DNA from: Flavobacterium sp. NKUCC04_CG
GTDB taxonomy: Bacteria > Bacteroidota > Bacteroidia > Flavobacteriales > Flavobacteriaceae
DNA: 64,000 nt
Direction of reading: 5' to 3'
Assembly (NCBI RefSeq): GCF_019345525.1
Contig: NZ_JAHKRA010000017.1
Location: 1 to 64,000, forward strand
In this document: positions 63,582 to 64,000 of the stretch, piece by piece
Position numbering within the stretch: position 1 is the stretch's first letter
Layout: the number at the start of each line of letters is the position of its first letter
Translations under genes and position numbers: made by a program
The notes under the pieces: model-generated
Seen by the model: the letters and a program-made list of their open reading frames with translations, nothing else
Database searches by the model: none
Told to the model about the DNA's origin: nothing

Positions 63582-64000
63582 TTAAAATTTAAAGTGCAGG
63601 TTTACATTTACAAGGCTTCCACTTCCACGAACATATTCCGCATCCAAAGCACGGTATTGACTCACCGTTGGATAGTAGGTTTTATTAAATAGGTTTTCGA
63701 TTCCCAAGCTGATATTCCACTGACTGTTGATGGTATAACTACCCGCGAAATTAAAGAGATTAACATCACTAATCGGACCTTCGCTATTTTTGTAAATTCC
63801 CTTAGCATTAGGTTCAAATCGATCGCGACTGCCCGTATAAACCCAAAACAATTGCAGGTTCCACTTGTCTGTGGGCTGATAACTGACAAATCCCGTAGCC
63901 TTAGGAGGAGCAATACGCGAGCCGTTTAGATATACTTTACTACCGTCATCCAATTTGGCCTTTCCCTCTACATAGGCATAACTACCACCGATGGTTAAAT
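63582..64000 (-). CDS. TonB-dependent receptor, C-terminal end only
   Basis: The frame is open to the window edge; the upstream codons visible at 63954-64000 continue in frame (LTIGGSYAYVEGKAKLDDGS), so the gene starts outside. The visible ~139 residues show barrel strands: ATGFVSYQPTDKWNLQLFWV, FNFAGSYTINSQWNISLGIE, then NLFNKTYYP (the near-universal NLFNKTY motif of TonB receptors), and a final LHFKF. With the PepSY protein next door the ligand is probably a siderophore or haem (inference). Confidence 0.92.
   Translation of the reverse strand, partial: LTIGGSYAYVEGKAKLDDGSKVYLNGSRIAPPKATGFVSYQPTDKWNLQLFWVYTGSRDRFEPNAKGIYKNSEGPISDVNLFNFAGSYTINSQWNISLGIENLFNKTYYPTVSQYRALDAEYVRGSGSLVNVNLHFKF

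Overview
The window looks like a chromosomal segment of a flavobacterium (Bacteroidota, Flavobacteriaceae; Flavobacterium/Myroides-like, genus not resolvable by eye). Pointers are the AT-rich DNA, giant secreted proteins ending in type IX secretion (T9SS) sorting tails, many Bacteroidota-type lipoproteins, PhoX-like and DUF4199/DUF1569/DUF1801 families, an Hc1-like histone, and TAnnTTTG promoter elements. I see no rRNA, tRNA, CRISPR array, transposase, integrase or phage gene.

Layout. 0-4 kb: the 5' part of a secreted protein (minus strand), then a compact cobTSC operon for cobalamin nucleotide-loop assembly, closed by a strong hairpin shared with the convergent katE catalase. 6-8 kb: a 58-residue Hc1-like histone gene, a broken luciferase-like monooxygenase remnant and a zinc-ribbon protein. 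8-17 kb: an outer-membrane barrel gene plus a 1938-residue repeat adhesin (eleven ~71-residue MBG-like repeats, T9SS tail), divergent from a membrane-anchored TPR/HTH regulator. 17-23.4 kb: a periplasmic metal/redox group (barrel, two CSMC heavy-metal-associated proteins, TlpA thioredoxin, Cys-rich protein), then a di-haem peroxidase with an imelysin-like front half and a PhoX-like lipoprotein. 23.6-26.4 kb: a minus-strand run of small stress or unknown-function families. 26.8-32.7 kb: a Crp/Fnr regulator, a GNAT-pirin fused gene, META lipoprotein, DUF1003 protein, GNAT and RlmF.

33-44 kb: a three-module lipoprotein, a lipoprotein thioredoxin, and a second giant T9SS protein (1667 residues, PKD) with a small lipoprotein upstream and a divergent TPR/AraC regulator. 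The two giant-protein loci therefore share an architecture. 44-49 kb: DUF421 protein, split chromate transporter, a broken CatB-type acetyltransferase, a double GNAT and GrpB. 49-52.7 kb: OsmC, pyruvate oxidase and an MFS carrier, visibly richer in GC, with a five-copy ~33-bp repeat between the last two genes. 52.7-56.7 kb: Fic, a Panacea/SocA-like protein, an XRE regulator and a 508-residue NTase/HEPN-like protein, a toxin-antitoxin or defence-like group. 57-62.3 kb: small accessory genes, an AraC remnant with an internal deletion, cupin, a secreted thioredoxin-like/propeller protein, two tandem duplicated micro-membrane proteins and two DUF1801 paralogues. 62.4-64 kb: a PepSY membrane protein and the 3' end of a TonB-dependent receptor, an iron-uptake pair.

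The most promising unexplained material is the peroxidase with degenerate imelysin motif plus PhoX-like pair, the Fic/Panacea/XRE/NTase-HEPN group, the GNAT-pirin fusion joined at an A7 run that would be an ATGA overlap with one A less, the 33-bp repeat array, and the duplicated micro-membrane proteins.
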